This document shows, one piece after another, positions 47,105 to 58,357 of a stretch of DNA of 64,000 nucleotides (position 1 is its first letter; every line of letters starts with the position of its first letter). A program made the position numbers and the translations under genes. Source of the DNA: Ornithodoros turicata (lineage: Eukaryota; Arthropoda; Arachnida; Ixodida; Argasidae). Location: positions 25,363,146 to 25,427,145 of the forward strand of contig NC_088209.1 of assembly GCF_037126465.1 (NCBI RefSeq), written 5' to 3'. Under the pieces are notes generated by a model. That model saw only the letters and a list, made by a program, of their open reading frames with translations, did no database searches and was not told the DNA's origin.

Positions 47105-47349
47105 GCTTCTTTGTGACCAATTAACGTAACTGCGTAAGTGTGACGAGGAGGCGTGCTCCTCCGCGAGGCTCCAGAGTATAGGATGTCATTCTGGATAATG
47201 GTTTGCTAGGAGCGTGTTATTTGTAGTTTTTATTTGTATTTTATTTTTGCTTACGTTACGTTACTCTGGGAAACAGGGGTCAGGCACAAAAAGGGAAAAA
47301 CCCCTGAAGGGAAAAATTCCTTATGCGGTGAAGTTCAGTTTTAACAGTG
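47105..47349. mobile_element. Diverged MITE-1 copy with a small insertion
   Basis: GGATAATGGTTTGCTAGGAG and GTGTTAT are split from TTATGCGGTGAAGTTCAG by about 100 bp (47220-47322). The right end is TTTTAACAGTG followed by TA. TTAT is repeated on both sides of the insertion. Confidence 0.6.
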
Positions 47350-48818
47350 TATACGTGCAGCATAGTGCCGTGTATCATGCACATTTGCACATAGCTCACC
47401 TTAAGCAATTAATGTGTTTGAGCATTGCGCACATATATGTGCATATATACGTTACTGCTCATCATAGCTCGCATCTGCGTTTGTAATTGACTTCTGTTTG
47501 GACGATTGTCTTTATTAAATTACACTGACAAAAAAAAAAAAAGAAAGAAAGAAAACGGAAAAAGAAAAGTTCCGATCGCCCATGATATGATGGTTATTCC
47601 GAGGTCGTGTGTTCGAACTTGGCCGAGAACGGCAGCTACTAGCTGCAACATACGTAGTACACTCGCTAAATGGTGAATGGGCCGCGCAGAGAAGTATTGA
47701 AAGTAACGGATCAATGAGCTGTCCAATAAACTACTTAAAAGCAGCACAAGAGACACATACTAAACAACACGACAGGACAACTGCGTTTCTTGTGCTAGTT
47801 TTAAGCATGATGTACCTCTACCTGCTACCCCATATGTTGACCTTAGCGCAATCACCTAATAACTGGAAAGCTATTTCGAGAGGCACAAGTGGCGTGCAAC
47901 ACTGTGCTGGAAGAAGCTCCATCCTTCTTCGTGCCAAAATCATACTTTATTTCTTCCCATCGCTACACATCTCAGTCGCTTGTTCATTTCGCTAAGTATA
48001 CGCAAAGATTATCTCCCGAAAGCAAACCCGACTTTTAAGGCCGCCCTTACAGTCCTAGTAGTAATGAACCTGCTCCGTTTGCGTAGTAACAAGCCACACG
48101 CGAACTCGCTGATACTCCAGTGAGCAAAAGTAGGCAGGGCACTAACGCGATTTGAATAAAAGCTTATCTGCAGTACACAGCCCCCAGCTCGGCACTGAAA
48201 TCCTTCCCCAGCGCCTGAACCTTTTTCATTGCGGAATCTCGACGGTAACATCTGCTTTTGGTTGCATTCAGGAATATAATACGGGGAGAATTTCGCGACC
48301 GAAACGTTTCCCGGGCAACAAACGAGAGCGTGTATTGCGAACATGTCGTTAACGCAATAAATGCTTCACGGCATATCACTGGGGCATTAAAGTGCAAAAA
48401 AAATTTATCCTCGTGAAGTCAAGGTTGCCATTACCTTGACATTAATACAAAAGGAACGGGATTCATATAGGTTATGCACTCTAAGAAGAAAAAAAGTGAT
48501 TTTAGTACTTTTGGGGACTAAATGCGTTGCCTAAAAGGGCTAAGGACAACATTTCCCTTAGGTTGGGGAGCAACTGAAAGGGACGACACGTACAAGTCTA
48601 GCTTGTCTACTTTTCTTCTCATTATACTAAAATGAGGAGATATTGCAAATGGGACTAGAAGCTGCAATTAGTTCCCGTTTTACTCCTTTTTTCTTTCTTG
48701 TGTTTTGTGATTACGGTCGAAAAACAAAAACAAAAAGAAAAAGAACGAAACGAAACGTACGTTTTCCCTCAAGGATCCCGACAATGCAGAAGAGGACTCG
48801 GATTGGTTCCCTCAAACG
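47350..48818. other. Unassigned
   Basis: An A-rich run lies at about 47528-47560. A B-box-like GTGTTCGAACTTGG occurs near 47610 and may be a tRNA-like SINE scrap. No supported gene. Confidence 0.45.
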
Positions 48819-49568
48819 ATGATTGGACTAATCGTTTGCGGAGACCAAGGAGAGCCCGCTCCCCATTGTCGGACTTCTTCAGAGAGAGAGAGAGAGAGGG
48901 AGGAGCATAAATTGTATAGAAGTACTTCCTCTGGTGTGCGTCTTCTGTATGTTATCCGAACTAGCAGGTGTTTGAACACCAGACTTCTGGAGCGCAAAAA
49001 AGGAATGTTGATTGCCTACTACCAAGGGGGTTCAGAACTGGTGGCCAACCTAAAAAGAAAAAGGCCTCTAATAATTGTTTTTCCGCTGTTCGGAGAAATC
49101 ATCGTGCTCGATAAGGTGCGTGACCCAGTGGCACGGCTTCTGGTGGTGTTCAAGGAGATAACCTCCAGGGGAAATTGTGTTAGTGTTCCCTGGATCTTCC
49201 CTTTGTCGCCTGTCAGAAAATTGTTGGGAACGTTTTTTTTTCTTTTTCATTTTGTAAGTGTTGTGTTTGTGTTTCTTCTCTCCCCTCCCTGTCTTGGGTC
49301 ATACCGCCTGGTGGCCATGTGCCACCAGCTCCAGAGGGAGGGGGCCTATTACTGTTACTGCAAGACCAGGGGCGCCACTGTGCCACCTCTTGATGGGGAT
49401 CCTCGTTTCGGTTTCGTTTCTGTTACTTACAGTAAAAACTATCATGTTGGAGTGAAAATACAACTTACTTGGAACACATATCTCATTTTCGTCATGTTTT
49501 ATCAGGAAAGATCAACGCTGAACAGCCTCTTACACGTGCAATACCTTGATACGCGTTGCAATGTGTGA
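48819..49568 (+). CDS. Unexplained 249-codon open frame
   Basis: This is the longest uninterrupted frame in the window. I do not recognise the protein. It runs through a (GA)n tract (48881-48898, giving EREREREE). It has a hydrophobic stretch near residues 144-165 (FFLFHFVSVVFVFLLS) and no familiar catalytic motif. Composition changes along its length, and no splice sites or partner exons were identified. It may be a chance frame in a repeat, an old transposon ORF, or a fragment of an unknown gene. Confidence 0.2.
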   Translation: MIGLIVCGDQGEPAPHCRTSSEREREREEHKLYRSTSSGVRLLYVIRTSRCLNTRLLERKKGMLIAYYQGGSELVANLKRKRPLIIVFPLFGEIIVLDKVRDPVARLLVVFKEITSRGNCVSVPWIFPLSPVRKLLGTFFFLFHFVSVVFVFLLSPPCLGSYRLVAMCHQLQREGAYYCYCKTRGATVPPLDGDPRFGFVSVTYSKNYHVGVKIQLTWNTYLIFVMFYQERSTLNSLLHVQYLDTRCNV

Positions 49569-49627
49569 GTACTGCCCGGGAAATCCACGGGACAGGGTTC
49601 GTTCAGTGAACACCAGGGGGCGACTCC

Positions 49628-49667
49628 TGTTGATTGTTATTGGGTGACTTCCCAATAACAATCAACA
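49628..49667. repeat. Perfect 17-bp hairpin with 6-nt loop
   Basis: TGTTGATTGTTATTGGG (49628-49644) and its exact complement (49651-49667) around TGACTT. Confidence 0.9.
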
Positions 49668-49909
49668 TGGATTGTCCAACTTCGAATCCTTCACCCCCAC
49701 CCAAAGAAACGACTTGTAGTCCCGATTCTAATGACAACATTCACTATTCTTTGTATTTGGGTATGTGCTCCGCTAGGCGTCGAGTGCATTCGCTTGAGAA
49801 AGTTGAATTGTTATGCGAATCAGGGAACAAAACGCGACGTGGAAACCGAAACGTGACCCGCCTTTCGTTCCTCCAGTATCGTGACATCAGCAGGATAGCG
49901 ACGATCTAA
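49668..49909 (+). CDS. Small open frame next to the hairpin, unidentified
   Basis: It starts at the ATG at 49668 (MDCPTSNPSPPPKETTCSPD) and ends at 49909, 80 codons. The start follows the hairpin directly. No family recognised. It may be an ORF1-type retroposon scrap. Confidence 0.15.
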
Positions 49910-50006
49910 TGGTTGATTGAGATGACGTAGTCATTAGGATTCCCGCCAATCACAGCCCTGCTTTCGAAGGGGACTAGCCGCCTTCAGCCGCAGAGGCCCT
50001 TATTCG

Positions 50007-50340
50007 TTACCAAAGGCTTTCTGTGGAAAAAGGAACGCAGTACAAGACGAAGAGGGCCCAAGACAAGACTGACTGAATGAACACGTGACTCAAGCCTGCA
50101 ATCATTGTCGTCTGCAACGATAGTTCCGGGGAGTTGACACCATCAACAACTTTGAACAAAAAGATCGTATCCGATATTTCTCTTCTGCACTGAAGGGGAT
50201 GTAAACCCAACCTAGACAACACTGATGTATAAGAATAATAAAGTTGTCGGTGAAAGTACGTACCGTATACAATTACAACAATATTTCTTTGAACCCTCTC
50301 AGCGGCTGCGACAGAGTCATAGATAAAGAATTCCAAACAA
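50007..50340 (-). pseudogene. CR1/Jockey-like LINE ORF2 C-terminal remnant
   Basis: The minus frame reads ERVQRN, then LSRLGLHPLQCRREISDTIF and VVDGVNSPEL. This order (IERVQR, LGL-LQ-RR, LFK-NG) is typical of the segment after the reverse transcriptase in CR1/Jockey-type ORF2. Truncated both ends. Confidence 0.65.
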
Positions 50341-50399
50341 TAGGAGCAAACACCAACTTACTTCGTACGATAGATTTTAAAATTTAAAAGAACATTTAA

Positions 50400-52178
50400 A
50401 ATGATTAGTACGTATAACGTAGTCTCGTGCACGAAAGTCTTGTGTACCACGTGTAAATAAATAAGTTGCTCATATACCGTTTAATATCACTGTTTGATTT
50501 ACTCACCACCGGCAACTTGACATCGCCTATTTTTTTCTTTTTTTGCCTTCTTATCTACAAAATATTAGTGGGAATTTTAAATTCAGTCGCGCCGCTCCTT
50601 ACCGCAGCTCCTGTATAGGGGTGCGGACTTGCCTCGAAATCTTTCTTCACATGGTTTGCTGGAAACGGGAGGCGTACACCTTTTTGTCACACTTATTCAC
50701 TTGTGTTAAGAAGTGACAGGCACTTTCTATGGGAAAGAAGTCGACTTCCGTGTCCACGGTAGCAGGCGACGAAGGCTATGGGTGCTGGAGGTGGATGTGC
50801 CTGGCTCTAAAAACATCCTTTCGCGTTTTTCGCCAAATCGACGCCGCACAGCGGCAGAAAAAAAAAAGTGTTAAAATCAAAATGTCAAAAAGGTGTTTTT
50901 GATGTTGTGCGTTTCATATTTTTCCATACATTGATATGTAATAGATGTACTCAGCATTACCGTCGCTGTGCCAATACCTGGCATTCTAGTCCTGAAGGGA
51001 ATAGTCAGCCCTTCACAACAGCGCAACAGCCACCCATACTTCCTCAGAAGCGACTTGGAAACCAATTTTAAACAAGCAGCGATCACAAAGCATCTTGCCT
51101 ATCGGAACCTGTCAGGCACTTGATACAGAAGCGAGGACACTGACGTCATTTCCGCACGAAATTACCGGTGACCTATTGTCGCAGAAAGGCATGATAACGG
51201 TAAAGACCGATAAAATATATAAAATAGGTAACGGTACCATCTTGCGCAATGGTTGTCCTACATGCGTTGTGCAGTGAAGTTCTGCTTGAAGAGTATACTT
51301 GGAATACTTCAACAAATAAATATTCGAAGCATGTCTCGCACGTATAAGCAATCCTACGACCGGCGACATAAATGCGCCAACGTAAAGACGTCACCACTTC
51401 CTAGGAGCCTCATCATAGCTCGAGGCTTCTCCGTCTGGTGCCTCCATTCTACGCTGAACACATTCACCCATTTTATACGGCACACCCATCACTGCAGATT
51501 CCAATCTGTCAGCGTCGACAAAGCCGTTTTTAAAAAGGTCTCCGAGGATTTTCGTTCCCGATACCATTTTAGACAGGGAGCTCGTGAAATGTTGACGACT
51601 TTGAAGCGGTTTTTCTCGTCGTTATATCCGAACAATACAAGCGACGAGCTGCCTTCTTGAACATGATTCATTTTTATCAGAATCCTCCGTTTCCTATGTT
51701 AGGCTCCACGGTTCTCTCACTCCCTCTCTCTCAGTCTCACTCTTTTCTTTGCCGTTTTTTTTTTTCTTTTTTATGAAAGGTGTCGAAATAAGACAGGATT
51801 AGGAACCATACTGCTCTGTCGGAAGAAGATAAATATTCTCGGGACAGGTTCTGTTTCTGTTAGCGTATACATCGGAGAGGGCCCGCATTTAGAAGCGAAG
51901 ATGATGAAGCGAAGATGATGAACACAATGTTTTGGGAAGTAATACTCTGCAAGCGGGAAAAGAAAGGTGAGTTTTTTTTTTTTTTTTCTTCTATAATCAA
52001 ACGCAAAGGTGTATATGCATTGAAAGTGCGCGCATCTCTCGTGGCTGTTTGCTTGGCATGGATCGTACGTAGGACGCAACTGTTTAATCCAGTCCCAAAT
52101 TAAACATTATTTGCTTTATGGAGAACCTGTCTGGGATGCAAATGCTGCTTAACGTGGTCCGCTAAATGGGAGGGCAGG
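50400..52178. other. Mostly unassigned, with MITE-1 scraps
   Basis: GAAACGGGAGGCGTACACCT near 50661 and GGTTGTCC...GTGAAGTTCTGCTTGAAGAG near 51252-51291 look like MITE-1 pieces. A T run lies near 51970-51988. No gene supported. Confidence 0.5.
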
Positions 52179-52432
52179 GAGCGCCGCGAAGCAACTGTGG
52201 CTGTGAGCGGTGTACCGACGTGCAGAGATCGAGACGACAGCAGGAAGAAGTGGAGGACAGGGGGGGATTTGTATGCGTCCTGGGCCGACTTCAGGAGAAA
52301 CTGTGCCGACATCCGTCTGGGAAGCCCGCCGGGACACCCAAGGAGACCCTCAGACAGCGCAGCCGGTGGTGGGATTCGAACCCACCACCTCCCAGTCTGA
52401 TGCTTTTACCCACTTAGCAATGCCGCTGGTAA
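52179..52432 (-). repeat. SINE-2 copy
   Basis: It reads AGCGCCGCGAAGCAACTGTG at the left and GTGGTGGGATTCGAACCCAC near 52366-52385, so it is inverted. The tRNA-like head is partly deleted (CAGTCTGATGC). Confidence 0.8.
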
Positions 52433-52639
52433 CCGCCGATCTGCTTGCCTAGACCGGCGGCACGTAGTTTGAGGGAAAAGGAAATAAGAGGAAGGAGAAG
52501 GGGGCAAAGGGAAGGGCTCGTTAAACTTGTTCCTTACTACGTAGCCCTCATCGAGGCATCACGTTATGCGAAATAGCTATGCCTCGAAGCATACTTCTGG
52601 AGGTGATATAATTTTATTTTATCATATTTTATAAACAGG

Positions 52640-52860
52640 GGTGAGTCGGTACTTGTCAGCCTACCGATCCCAAGGCTGCGGGTTCCAACCCGGTCGAAGC
52701 CGGCCTGATGGCAGGGTACAAATTGCGCAGACACGTCGTCTTCCGCGAAGAATGCTGAATGCACGACTGGCTGTTTGCACACAATCTACGTCACAACACC
52801 AGATGTCGCGACCAGTCGTTGGCAAAAGAAAATCACGTGCGTTGGCAGCCGCCGATCACA
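52640..52860 (+). repeat. tRNA-like SINE-4 copy
   Basis: B box GCGGGTTCCAACCCGG, then GCAGGGTACAAATTGCGCAG and ACGTCGTCTTCCGCG. It resembles 6850-7090. Confidence 0.55.
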
Positions 52861-52997
52861 CGCGTGGTTTGGATGGTTGTTTTCGATGATAGATGCCATG
52901 GCGCGAAGGAGATAGGAGCGAAAACTTCATGTGCGAGGCAGATACTACCCTGACCTCACTTCACGGAACGCGAAAACGACGAAGTTACACGACGGCG

Positions 52998-53090
52998 TGG
53001 TGGTGGTGGTGAAACTGGTGAAACTGCTCGCCGTGGTCTGCCACGCTTGTAGCGGGCAACGTTACGACTAACGTAGGAGGATGAGATCGA
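52998..53090 (-). repeat. SINE-3-like tail fragment
   Basis: It reads (GGT)n, then GTCTGCCACGCTTG and GCGGGCAACGTTACGACTA. It matches 34740-34817 reversed. ATGAGATG repeats follow. Confidence 0.55.
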
Positions 53091-53127
53091 TGATTAGATG
53101 AGGATGAGGTTGAATGAGATGAGATGA

Positions 53128-53264
53128 GGGGGGCATATGTTTATTGAAAAAAGAAACGGAGGAAAGGTTAGTCAGTCGTAAGCCGACTTGCTATTCCTTT
53201 AACAAAAAGAAGGAAACAAGAACAACAACAAAAACAAAAACCACACACTCACACACACACACAT

Positions 53265-53337
<73 letters not shown>

Positions 53338-53455
53338 CACGCACGCACGCACGCACACGCACACGCACACGCACACGCACACGCACATGCACATGCACAT
53401 GCACATACACACACACACACAAAAGGGGGCCTCAGAGGCTGGTCGAGAGGCCGGA
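53128..53455 (+). repeat. Dispersed repeat R20 with an expanded CA/CGCA tract
   Basis: CATATGTTTATTGAAAAAA, GGAGGAAAGGTTAGTCAG, CTATTCCTTTAACAAAAAG, the CA tract, then GGCTGGTCGAGAGGCCGG. It is collinear with the reversed 20650-20832 copy. Confidence 0.7.
53242..53420 (+). repeat. Compound (CA)/(CGCA)/(CATGCA) microsatellite
   Basis: About 180 bp of CA, CGCACG, CGCACA and CATGCA units. The His-Thr and Ala-Cys ORFs here are artefacts of it. Confidence 0.95.
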
Positions 53456-54022
53456 GGCATCAAGAAAGCAGTGGCAGTCGTAACCGCAGGGCAGTCGTAG
53501 TCATCGTCGTAGAATCAAGTGGGCAGTCATAACCGCCCCCTGGTTGTGCACGACTGGGCCGAGCAGAGTGGCCAAAGAGGCGTTGGGGTAATCAAGTTGT
53601 CGCAAGTGGCGTTAAAGGACGAGTCGCTGAGAGAGATACCGGTTGCGGTATACTAGATGAGATGAGATTAGGTTAGATGAGGTTCCAGGTAGTTGTTCAT
53701 TCCGCAGTGATGATCTTGAGGCGGCCAAGGAGGACGCAGAGCACAGCACAACACACAAAGTTTCGATCAGATTAGGTAGATCGGGTGCCAGACATCACAT
53801 CACTCCGCGGTGGCCGTCTTGAGGCGGCCGTCTAGGACAAAAAGGCCAACGTGTGCTTGTTTATCAGCGATACACTCTTTCCAAATCACATGATATCTTG
53901 ACGCGACGGGCCGGGGTGGGCGGCCTCTTGATCATAGTGAACTAAAGGCTCCAATGATCACTATCATGTTTGCCAGGATTGCATAATTGTACTGGTAGTA
54001 TTTATTGGCAGTCACGGGGATG
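53456..54022. other. Unassigned
   Basis: GATGAGATGAGATTAGG near 53655 recalls ends seen at 33704 and 53100. CTTGAGGCGGCC is repeated near 53715 and 53810. No gene. Confidence 0.5.
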
Positions 54023-54100
54023 TACGAGAGGCGTTCAAGTCAAACCGCGACTTTTCATTTTTCGCAAATGTTAAATGAACTTGCAGGCGAGAAATCAGTT

Positions 54101-55078
54101 TTATTTTTCAACGTAATCTCCAGCTGCACTAATGCACTTGTCCCAGCGTTTCACGAGGGCTTGGATGTCAGCAGCGTAGAAATTTTTACCGGCGCGTAGC
54201 AGCCATGATCGGACCGCATTCTTGACTTCATCGTCGCAGCTGAAGTGGCGGCCCCCAAGGAACGCCTTTAGTTTGCCCGAAGAGATGGAAATCGCTGGGG
54301 GCGAGGTCTGGACTGTAAGGAGGATGTGGCAGCAACTCCCAGCCAAGTTCCTGTAAGGTGCGTGTCGTGAGATGCGCGGCATGCCGGCGTGAATTGAACC
54401 TCTGTATGCAATAAGGGAATAAGTCGAAAAATCCCAAAATGAGAAAAGGGGCCTGATATGATTGTCCGTCCCATTGACACACATGCAGTTCCCGTTTTTT
54501 ACCATGCTGTAGCGGGCCAGCAAATCGCAATAAGGTCCTAAGTTTTCATTGGCAGGTGCATACTGGTACGTAGATGTCATTGCAACAAAAATAGTAAAAA
54601 GAGGACAAGTCGACTTATCCCCTTATTGCATACAGAGGTTCAATTGTCCTCTAGGAGGAGGACTCCTTTGGTGAGGAGGCCCGGCTTTCCGAAACTGGAG
54701 ATGTTCACGAATGATAGTGTTCAACGTTCCCACAGAAAGGTCCGTCTCTCGAGCCAGTTCGAGACATGTTATCCGTCGGTCCTTGAGGATCAGGCGCTCC
54801 ACAAGTTGGATGTTCTCGGGAACTCTGACACACGGCTCTGAGCCGCCCCCGCCGAGATCGTCCTGCACTGATGTACGGCCCTCTCGGAACCGTTTGCACC
54901 ACTCAAACGCTTTGCTGCGGCTAAGTGTATCGCGCCAATACTGAGCCAGAAGTCTTCTGTGAATATCTGATGACCTTACGCCTTCATTAACGAGAAACTT
55001 CATGACAATTCGCTGTTCGATGTGCGCGCTCACCTCGTTGTCGGCCATCTTGTCCAGCACGTGTCTTCTGTTTTGCAC
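54101..55078 (-). pseudogene. Mariner transposase, disrupted
   Basis: The N-terminal part (55078-54640) reads IEQRIVMKFLVNEG, FEWCKRFREGRTSVQDD and a helix-turn-helix region ending near LQFRKAGPP. The C-terminal part (54396-54101) has LGWELLPHPPYSPDLAPSDF, then FSCDDEVKNAVRSWL and YVEK before the stop, in a shifted frame. The central third, with the first catalytic Asp, is missing. The residue at the second catalytic Asp position (before N-S-R) reads Phe. The transposase cannot be active. Subfamily is unresolved. Confidence 0.88.
54396..54646. mobile_element. Fold-back insert inside the mariner
   Basis: Inverted arms of about 33 bp (TTGAACCTCTGTATGCAATA at 54398, its complement ending near 54645) enclose about 180 bp with no mariner coding similarity. 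Confidence 0.65.
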
Positions 55079-55325
55079 AAACTTTGGACCATGGCACGTG
55101 GTGAACGCGGAGGCCTGTCGCGTGTGAAAATCACGAAAATGAAGGGGCGCGAGCCATTTGTACCATCAGGAGACAGAAAGTCCCGGTTTCACTTGAACTC
55201 CCTTCGTAGAATGTCATTGCTATACGATGTAAAATGCAATAATGTTCTGTTCGGGCAACTCGGAACACTTGGCGATTTTCAGCGAGCTTTGCATGCGCAT
55301 TCAGTGGCTCACAATATCAAGGTCA

Positions 55326-55608
55326 TCACCTCGGGCGTCGTAGCGGTAACGGTGACCGCCTTCCACTCTCCGAGACTGGGAGGTGCCGCGGGTTCGAATC
55401 TTCGCACCGACTGTGCTACCTGAGATCTTCCCTGGATTTTCCGGCAGGCTTTCCGGACGAATGTCGGCACAGTCCCCCCTGAAGTCGGCCCAGGACGCAT
55501 ATTAACCCACGCTCCTTCCTGCTGTGCTCTCTCCATCTGTCCACTTCTGTACGCCGCCCATAGCCACAGTTGCTTCGCGACGTTAACACAGAATTACAAA
55601 AAAAAAAA
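55326..55608 (+). repeat. SINE-2 with target-site duplication
   Basis: B box GCGGGTTCGAATCTTCG, CTGTGCTACCTGAGA, the body, and 3' end GCTTCGCGACGTTAACAC with a poly-A tail. ATCAAGG(T/C)CA flanks it (55316-55325, 55609-55618). Confidence 0.85.
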
Positions 55609-55934
55609 ATCAAGGCCAACCATAGAGGTGGTCACAGCGCTCTGTTAAAAAAAAAAAAAAAAAAAATTGCACGAAACTCATGTGAACGCGGTAGCCGCAT
55701 TGGGCCATAATTGGTGGTATTTTTTTCAAATGCTGTTAAGTTTTTATTGCTAGCATTTTAAAGTTGTGTGAAATCGTGTTTTTATATACTTTTCGCATTA
55801 CTACTGTGGTAGTTCGCAATTTCAGTGTGCCGCAGTGTACCGCCCGTTTTGGCAGGCAGACCGCCCTCTCTTTCTTATTTTTTTTCTTTCTTTCGGTAAA
55901 CGGTACCCCCCCCCCCCCCCCCGCAAACATAGTC

Positions 55935-56025
55935 TCGCGACCACGTGGTGGAGGCACCGTCACGTGGTATCACGTGGCCGAATGAATCGACGGACAGACC
56001 TACACGGTGGCTGATTCTATAAAGA
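55935..56025 (+). repeat. CACGTG-rich dispersed repeat R23
   Basis: It has repeated CACGTGG, then ACGGACAGACCTACACGGTGG and TCTATAAAGAGG. It is the third copy of the family. Confidence 0.6.
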
Positions 56026-56039
56026 GGTACCGCTTAAAA

Positions 56040-56664
56040 ACGAGCAAAACAGAAAACACGTCATCGTAGCTTTACACGAAGGTGGAGGCCGTACTCGTGG
56101 GAAAGTGAGCCACATTGACGGTGTCCTAAAGCATTTTATGCTATTAAAACGTTGCCCCTCTAAACTCCGTCTGAAGAGTCTGTTACCGAAGCCATAATTT
56201 CACCCGAGGCAACCCAGACTATGGAGAAACGCCGCTTCCTGCTGTTGTTTTGCACTACCCCATTTCTTTTCTCTTTTTTTACAAACTAGCGAGGCTTTCA
56301 CGGTGCTGCAACCTAGCTTCAGCTCTCTCATTGACGTGCAGTCTATTAGCGCACGTCATGAACTGTGCCCAGATATATTCGTGGCAGGCTGGATATCGTT
56401 TTGTTTTCTGTCGGCCCGTCATCCGCACGCCTGGATGCAACGCACGGTGTGATTGCTCCCCCTAAGGTTACCGTGTTCTTGCCAAAGTCTGTTGTTTCAG
56501 CACAGGACCTTGCGTCGGAGCGTCTAATAACGCGTGATGGGCGCAGAACATACTATGGGGCTCGAGAGCGTGGCTGTCAATCAAACCTATTCGGAGCGCG
56601 CGCCTGGGTCTGGTGGAAACTCTGTATCCGAATTGGGGAATGGATACCTACCTGTGCTCCTGCG
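56040..56664. other. Unassigned
   Basis: No supported gene. A C run at 55905-55922 lies just left, beside repeat R23. Confidence 0.5.
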
Positions 56665-57560
56665 TTAAATATTTATTTATTTATTTAGGATACCTCTGGT
56701 TTAATAATAAGCAGTAGAAGACGGTGGCAGTGCACAACACAATACAACATCACAAAAATGCACAAGAAATTAAAAATGTAGAAACTCATGTAACCTTCTA
56801 CTAAGTCAGTAAAAGAGGACGATGTGTCACATTCGACAGCCTGTTGTGGTAAATTATTCCAATTGGCAATGGTAGATTGAAAAAAAAAAACTAATCTTTT
56901 GAACAGTAACACCCAAAATGATATTGCTCGATCTGTTTTGAGTAATTGGTGCGGGGGCTTCCTCGACAAGCTGGATTAATGTGCAATGACGGATTGATTC
57001 AAGTGTGATGATTCAAAATTAACCAAGGTGTCTTTGAGCGTTGAGCTTTGAATCTGTCTGATCACGTAGGGATGCCAGCTAATTCCAGCAATTGTGAGGG
57101 TGAGTCAGAACGACAGAACTTGTTAAGCAACGCGAATTGCTTTTGTTTGAATTTGACCTGTATAATAAATTTTTGTAACAGCTGTCGGAAACCACAGAAC
57201 CATAATCTAATACGGAGCACACCAATGTTTTATAAGAAACTAACTTCGTATCGATATTAGCATCTTTAAGCGTTCTCACCATGAAGTATATAACCTGGAG
57301 TTTAATTGCCTTTGCAAGTATGCTATTAACATGCGTGTTCCAACTGAGATCCTGACTGAAAGAAAAAACCTAAATGCTTAAAGTGCTTTACTTGAATTAA
57401 ACATGTGTTATTGATCGTGTAATTGTGATTGAGCACGTTTTTCCTTTTGCCGGGTGAAGTTCATCTTGTACACTCGTGTTCACTAATAGTCAATTTTTTG
57501 CGCCATTTTGTGACCGCGTCTACAGAATTCTGCAGACAACATGATCATCTCCTGAGCTTA
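56665..57560 (-). pseudogene. CR1/Jockey-like LINE ORF2 remnant with (TAAA)n tail
   Basis: Reading right to left on the minus strand: QNSVDAVTKWRKKL (about 57540), DLSWNTHVNSILAKAIK (about 57350), YKTLVCSVLDYGSVVSD (about 57220), then TIANWNNLPQQAVECDTSSS (about 56870-56810). This order (fingers/thumb end, DLSWNxH, TLVxxxLxYGSVVW, WNxLP) is the C-terminal half of CR1/Jockey ORF2. Frameshifts break it. The tail at 56668-56685 matches that at 15000. Confidence 0.8.
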
Positions 57561-58345
57561 CTTCCTTATATAAAATTATTCCTCGCATGATCGATTTTGT
57601 TTGGATTCCCCCACCACAGCTGTTGAAACAAACTTCTAACGTGGAGCGGAAGTCGCTGTTGCTAGGCGACGGACGCCAGAGCTACCGATGACGTCACCTA
57701 CTCTTGGAGAATCCGAAACTATAAAGTTTTTGTGCAGTGATCATTTATAAAAAAAAAGTAAATAAACGTTGTCGTTTCAGTCTGCAATCGTACGATATCA
57801 CTCGTACTGCGATGCTATGACAGAGAGACCGAAAGAATGCTATATTAAGGACAGACAGTCGTTACTTCTATATGTGTCCCTTTGCACACGGCTCACTGCA
57901 ACGGCGACAGCCTTCCTTCCAAGACATCGCGTGCATTTCATAGTCTACATGGTTGCCTACCCGTGGAAACATCTCGGGATTATTACAGCTGACAGACTAC
58001 ATCGATTCCCGCGCGAACAACGCAATTAATATATGGGAGACACAAGGGATATCACCGCCAGCTGCTCAGTTCCTATATGAACAAGGCACCACCGGTGCCC
58101 ACTTGATTAGCATGAACGCACACAAGACGTGATACAATAAAAATAATAACGGTAATGGTAGTGCGTGTGTGTGTGTGTGGCCGAAGCGAGCATACCACGT
58201 ATATACTTATTCGTCTTTCTCGTCTTCATGGCGATACCGCTCGTTTACCCGGATCTGGCTGAGTTTTTTTTTTTTCTTCGGTTAGTTTGTTACGATGTTT
58301 TCCCCTTATCATTTCGCGTACTCATACGGGAAACAAAGAGTAATT
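57561..58345. other. Unassigned
   Basis: (GT)n short tract near 58161-58179. No supported gene. Confidence 0.5.
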
Positions 58346-58357
58346 ACACCTCTTTAC

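Larger units (their letters stand above)
54025..55206 (-). mobile_element. Mariner transposon, defective
   Basis: Terminal repeats are CGAGAGGCGTTCAAGTCAAA (54025) and, at the other end read inward, CGAAGGGAGTTCAAGTGAAA. TA flanks both sides (54023-54024, 55207-55208). Length is 1182 bp. It encodes a broken transposase on the minus strand and contains a fold-back insert at about 54396-54645. Confidence 0.9.

Noticed and set aside
53144..53532. Open frames of His-Thr, Ala-His and Cys-Val repeats
   Set aside because: They are translations of the CA/CGCA microsatellite.
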